From: Owenia fusiformis
Lineage: Eukaryota; Annelida; Polychaeta; Sabellida; Oweniidae
Assembly (NCBI GenBank): GCA_903813345.2
Contig: CAIIXF020000010.1
Location: forward strand, 1,291,169-1,355,168
Direction: 5' to 3'
DNA: 64,000 bases
Below, one piece after another: positions 61,645 through 64,000 of the stretch; position 1 is the first letter of the stretch, and each line of letters begins with the position of its first letter. The notes beneath the pieces are model-generated. The model saw only the letters and a program-made list of their open reading frames with translations, did not search any database and was not told the origin of the DNA. The position numbers were made by a program, and so were the translations under genes.

Positions 61645-64000
61645 CTGGAAAAATAAGATGTATGCATGGAACATGTATGACTATCTTTATTGCCCTTATA
61701 TGTAAGAGGAACACAACATTCTCTGCTGATGACTTCAACTTTTGTTATCCCTGGACAGAACTGGGAACCCCTTGTTGAAACAGCCCCTTGTTGTTCTAAA
61801 TTGTGGCCTGGTGCAGAGACACTCAACACACAAATGACAACTTTTTAAACAAGATGTAGACACAGTATGTAGTACAGTCATTATAATAGTGAAACCTCTA
61901 TATCCGAACACCTCTCTATATCCGAACACCTCTCTAATCTGAACACCTCTCAATGTGAACACCTCTCAATGTGAACACTTTCTCAGTTAGTAATTTGGTA
62001 TCTTGTATCTCTGTTATCAATTTTTGTATGATACAAAAAAGTAGATACAATCAATTTATAAAATATGGATATGAATGAAATCGTTCATTAAAAAACAGTA
62101 CATGTGGTATAGTCAAACAGTAGGGTATCCTTGAATTTGAATAATCCTTGATTTATCATGTTAACTTGAAATATCTTGCCAAGAGTGATGTTTAAATATC
62201 TATTTTGATTTTACTTAATTTATAATAAAAAACACATGCAATATAGTATTTTGGTTAAACTTCCATTAATATTATTTATATCATTTTGAAAAACTAACAA
62301 TAAATAGAGTACTTACAATCATTTTGGTACTACATTTATGTATGTGTCTTTCACTGCTAGTTTAAGCCAGATATGTATTCACATTGATTGTATATACTTT
62401 AAGTGACATTCATTTGAAAGAGACGCAATTAAATAAATAAAGTAAAATAATTCCAAGCTACTTTTTTTATACCGGACTTTTATTTCCTTATGTCAAAGTA
62501 TTGTCATGTAATGATAATGATAATGTATGTTCATTTTGTTTTCTAAATAAAAACTAAACAAATGAACTACTATTTCATCTGTAAGGTCCCAAATATGTAG
62601 GTAATTATATGAACGATTTTCTAAAAATATTTTAACATTTTACCTTGATAAACCTTCCTAAGTAAGCCATGAAGGTGAGCCTTTGTGAGGTTAACAAATG
62701 CCAAGAGAATTGTGCAGTTAAATCTATTTACGATTAATAACTGTAGATATGACATTAGAGTTTAAAGAACATTTTTACTGAGAGACACGAACAATCTTAT
62801 CACAAGTGCTATCATTTTGAGTGTCCCAGTTCAAACTGTTTAGTTATTTATATACTATCTTGTACCCTCTGCATGTAATTGCTTTTAAGACCTTAACTTC
62901 ACTCTTCAAATATGACACAATATCTAATTTAGTAAATAGAAAATCAGAATATGTTGTCAGAAAATTACTCTTTCTTCGGCTTAAACATGGGATTTGTTTC
63001 ATATTTAAAAGTCCATAAAAGGTCAGTAAAGCTGCATTAGAAATCATGAAGATCTTATAAGCATCAAAACCATGAAATCACTTGTATTTGTCAGAGGGTC
63101 ATGTACCATTCCGAAAGTGATCCAGGGTTTTGAACATATACATGTGGTGTACTGTACTTCTATCTCAATTATGAACATGCTGATAACTTACTGTTTGAGT
63201 GTATGTGGTAGTCATTTTTTATCAATGATATTTATATCAATCAGTGTTGCCATCTTTTATAGGGGTCATTTTCAAATTTTTCAATAAGTGCTAATCAAGA
63301 ATTCCAAAATCACTATTTATCACATGATTTGCCTTATTTCATATAATTACATGTTATAATAGGAGTGAAAAAACCGTTTTGAGATTCACAAATGGTTGTC
63401 ATGCTAGGATGTATACAATACTGTCATAAAGGTTTTTTACATGTGTAAAAAGTAATTTAGTACAAGTAAATGTCCCAGCATTATTGCATCAGAAAAAACC
63501 TATATTTAGTTATTAACCAAATTGCCACATGAACAGTCATCCAAATTGATCATTAAAACAGATAATGAATCATTCATTCATAGAGTAGTGATTCAGCATC
63601 GTGGAGTTAATGTCATGTAAAATCAGGAACTGAACTGGATATATGATTGAGCACCTTGGAATATTTACTAGACTCTGACTTTTATATACAATTTACCAGT
63701 TTTTATGCTGATAACTTGTCTTTACAATCTTGAAGATGTTTGTGGGAGTTTGAATGAATGTTAGGCTACTTATTGGCAGATAATGGAGTTTCATGATTAT
63801 GTGACTACTAAGTCTGGCTGCATACAGGCTAGATCAATTAAAAGATATATCTATAATTCTAAAGAGTGTCCCCAAAGTCAATTACTGATGAAGGGTAACA
63901 ATAGTATGTCATTCTGATTTATTAATGTTAAGATTGTTATCCAATGCATGGGAGACAGGTACAGGATTTGGATCGAAGTATATGGTTTGGATCGATCACA
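61645..64000. other. Upstream region of the transporter gene
   Basis: The splice acceptor at 61645-61646 (minus, TATTTTTCCAG) means that a 5' untranslated exon and the promoter are upstream, in this stretch or beyond the window. Positions about 61890-61980 are a tandem repeat of about 18-20 bp (CGAACACCTCTCTATATC), related in sequence to the pogo-like termini at 56820 and 49430. The rest shows no gene, RNA or element. Confidence 0.5.

Overview
The window is animal nuclear DNA, AT-rich, with spliced genes (GT..AG introns), long introns and dense old and young DNA transposons. The gene content (a cystine-knot cytokine-like pair, an IgGFc-binding/EGF receptor, an SLC7 transporter) and the transposons (mariner, pogo-like, Helentron-like, tRNA-derived SINE, non-LTR LINE) fit a marine invertebrate, perhaps a hemichordate or a lophotrochozoan. 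I cannot fix the phylum from the sequence alone. All gene models below were built by hand from splice signals and reading-phase agreement between exons; no search was run.

Layout. 1-7.8 kb: no recognised host gene, only inverted-repeat transposons (a broken mariner pair, a TIR element with a small relative at 21.3 kb, an element packed with TTCGTAA motifs) and a 33-bp minisatellite. 7.85-13.5 kb: two plus-strand paralogous genes for small secreted proteins sharing the same nine-cysteine C-terminal domain, which looks like a Spaetzle/neurotrophin-type (less likely IL-17-type) cystine knot. 13.9-30 kb: three uncharacterised basic, low-complexity protein genes (minus, plus, minus; the last has four exons with perfectly matching phases), separated by transposons and a LINE 3' fragment.

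31.7-38.3 kb (minus): a ten-exon gene for a type I membrane protein of about 1,240 residues: signal peptide, IgGFc-binding domain, MopE-like metal-binding segment, ten EGF repeats, one membrane span followed by basic residues, and a cytoplasmic tail with six tandem aromatic decapeptides. 44.6-61.6 kb (minus): an SLC7 light-chain amino-acid transporter in eight recognised coding exons, with the short C-terminal exon unresolved.

The most unusual structure is inside the SLC7 gene. An 89-bp unit made of the last 57 nt of coding exon 3, its 5' splice site and 32 nt of intron is repeated in tandem, so that 19 nearly identical splice donors follow one acceptor. Use of any donor except the first would add an immediate stop codon. 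The same intron holds a head-to-tail array of Helentron-like elements, including a 714-bp unit duplicated exactly.

The genes do not form an obvious pathway. The cytokine-like pair and the IgGFc/EGF receptor are both plausible immune or adhesion molecules, but a functional link between them would be speculation.
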